From contig PUNN01000179.1 in NCBI GenBank assembly GCA_003552605.1, positions 1 through 6,720 of the forward strand: DNA of 6,720 bases. Direction: 5' to 3'. A model generated the notes under the pieces. That model saw only the letters and a program-made list of their open reading frames with translations, was not told the origin of the DNA and did no database searches. The stretch is from Phycisphaeraceae bacterium. GTDB lineage: Bacteria; Planctomycetota; Phycisphaerae; Phycisphaerales; Phycisphaeraceae. Shown here in pieces: positions 5,547 through 6,720 of this stretch. Position 1 is the first letter of the stretch, and every line of letters starts with the position of its first letter. Made by a program: the position numbers and the translations under genes.

Positions 5547-5761
5547 CTTCAAAGCCTTGCCCGTGACCGGGGTTCGCCGCATGGCCATCAGCCGCCCCCG
5601 GAAAGACGGCTGCTGACCATGCCACCCAAGCTACATGCGTTCGCCCTGGGATGGCGCCATTTCCGGTCGGTCTGATGTAACATCCCCGTCCGGCCGGGTT
5701 TGGCCCGCCGCGGCATCGGGCCGTCGCCGCGGGCTGGGCGTGGAAGAAGGACCGCTGAATC
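5544..5761. other. Native intergenic region between the attachment site and serS
   Basis: I see no gene here. A minus-strand frame through the tRNA remnant encodes a TGLEPATFSLG-like peptide, a familiar artefact of reading tRNA genes backwards. Small structures are CAGCCG/CGGCTG (5589-5594 and 5607-5612) and the palindrome ATGGCGCCAT (5651-5660). The serS promoter presumably lies here, perhaps around the AT-rich TGATGTAACAT (5673-5683), but no convincing -35/-10 pair stands out. Confidence 0.4.
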
Positions 5762-6720
5762 ATGATCGACCTGAAAGACCTGCGAGAGCATCCCGATAAG
5801 TACCGAAAGGGCGCGGCGGACAAGCAGTACGATCCCGGCTTGATCGACAGGCTGCTCGAGGTCGACGCCGAGCACCGGCGGCTGCTGGCGCGGCGGGAGG
5901 CGCTCGCGGCGGAGAAAAACCGGATCGGCAAGCAGATCGGCCAACTCGCCGGACGCATCAAGAAGGCCGAGGGCGAAGAGAAGGCGAAGCTGGAGCAGGA
6001 GCGGGCCGAGCTCCAGAAGCGGCCGTCTCAGATGAAGCAGGAGGAGGCCGAACTCGATCATCAGCTCGCCGAGGTCGAGCCGAACCGCGATGCCCTGTGG
6101 CTCGAGGTGCCCCTGCCGGCCGATGCGGATGTGCCCATCGGCCGCGACAGCGATGACAACGTCGAGTTGCGGCGATGGTCACCCGAGGGGTTCGACCCAT
6201 CGCAGCCGTTCGTTGCCAACCGCGGGTTCGAGCCGAGGGGACATATCGAGCTGATGCAGGCGCTCGGCATGGTGGATTTCGAGCGCGGGGTGAAGCTCGC
6301 CGGCTCACGCAGCTACGTCCTGGCCGGCGATGGCATGCTGCTGCACAACGCCATCCTCCAGTACGCCTTCGACTTCATGACGCGGGAGAAGGGGTTCACG
6401 CCCATGAGCGTGCCGGTGCTCGTGCGGGAGCAGGCGATGATCGGCACCGGCTTCTTCCCGGCCGGGCGCGACCAGGTCTATACCGTCGGTGACCCGGCAC
6501 GATCAGAACAGGATGTTCAGCCACCGGAATCCACAGCGGCGGGCGATGATGCCGGCGCGGCCGCGGCCGACCGGTCATGGGTGGATGGCTACCTTGCCGG
6601 CACGGGCGAGGTCGGGCTGATGGGGTATCACCAGGATGAGATTCTCGAATACGAGAAGCTGCCACTGTGCTATACGACGCTGAGCACCTGCTTCCGCCGC
6701 GAGGCCGGCGCCGCGGGCAA
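5762..6720 (+). CDS. serS: Seryl-tRNA synthetase, 5' part (runs off the right edge)
   Basis: Seryl-tRNA synthetase activates serine with ATP and charges tRNA-Ser in the cytoplasm. 319 codons are present of an expected 430-470. Residues 1 to about 110 form the N-terminal tRNA-binding domain: MIDLKDLREHPDKYRKG followed by a long charged antiparallel coiled coil (RLLARREALAAEKNRIGKQI and following). The catalytic class II domain begins near residue 150, with GFTPMSVPVLVREQAMIGTGFFP, then GTGEVGLMGYHQDEIL and the motif 2 region CFRREAGAAG at the window edge; motif 3 lies beyond it. Compared with the E. coli enzyme there is an extra Ala/Asp/Glu-rich stretch at about 243-272. The start is supported by GAAGAAGGA (5743-5751), ten bases upstream. 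It appears to be a native core gene just outside the island. Confidence 0.93.
   Translation, partial: MIDLKDLREHPDKYRKGAADKQYDPGLIDRLLEVDAEHRRLLARREALAAEKNRIGKQIGQLAGRIKKAEGEEKAKLEQERAELQKRPSQMKQEEAELDHQLAEVEPNRDALWLEVPLPADADVPIGRDSDDNVELRRWSPEGFDPSQPFVANRGFEPRGHIELMQALGMVDFERGVKLAGSRSYVLAGDGMLLHNAILQYAFDFMTREKGFTPMSVPVLVREQAMIGTGFFPAGRDQVYTVGDPARSEQDVQPPESTAAGDDAGAAAADRSWVDGYLAGTGEVGLMGYHQDEILEYEKLPLCYTTLSTCFRREAGAAG

Noticed and set aside
5482..5961. Minus-strand open frame across the tRNA remnant and the serS start
   Set aside because: It contains the TGLEPATFSLG peptide that arises from reading tRNA genes backwards, and it overlaps the serS start.

Overview
The window is GC-rich DNA with the look of an accessory region joined to core chromosome. 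The serS product at the right end carries a GTGFFPAGRDQVY block and a YLAGTGEVGLMGYH block. The tRNA remnant lacks an encoded CCA. Together these suggest a planctomycete-like (Planctomycetota/Phycisphaerae) bacterium, but that is a recall-based impression and not firm.

Layout, left to right. (1) At 1-122 on the minus strand is the N-terminus of an IS256-family (Mutator-type) transposase that runs off the left edge. A strong stem followed by T6 sits in its leader. (2) The stretch 123-1083 has no credible gene. It holds a perfect 19-bp palindrome (234-252), a roughly 190-bp MITE-like element bounded by 28-bp imperfect inverted repeats and TA dinucleotides (405-599), a 9-bp stem-loop (737-775), and a good sigma70-type promoter (945-973). 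The promoter is preceded by a perfect DnaA-box match and followed by a hairpin that touches the ribosome binding site of the first operon gene. (3) At 1084-5292 is a tightly packed three-gene operon with overlaps of 11 nt and 4 nt. It encodes an SMC/ABC-type coiled-coil ATPase, a soluble histidine kinase with HEAT-like repeats at its N-terminus, and a response regulator with a canonical receiver, an OmpR-like winged helix and a second C-terminal helix-turn-helix. (4) At 5293-5499 is a spacer with no gene. (5) At 5501-5543 is the 3' part of a tRNA-Gly(CCC), from the anticodon loop to the discriminator base, with no 5' half. This is the form of attachment site left at the far end of a tRNA-integrated island. 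(6) From 5762 to the right edge is the 5' part of serS (seryl-tRNA synthetase), an ordinary core gene outside the island.

How the genes may work together (inference): an SMC-like ATPase that may sense or act on DNA or RNA is co-expressed with a cytosolic sensor kinase and a DNA-binding response regulator. The operon sits at the edge of what looks like a tRNA-borne genomic island. That makes it a candidate mobile-element-linked stress or anti-phage signalling system, with the ATPase and HEAT region as sensors and the two-component pair as a transcriptional output. No nuclease or toxin effector is visible in the window, so the regulated targets, if any, lie elsewhere.
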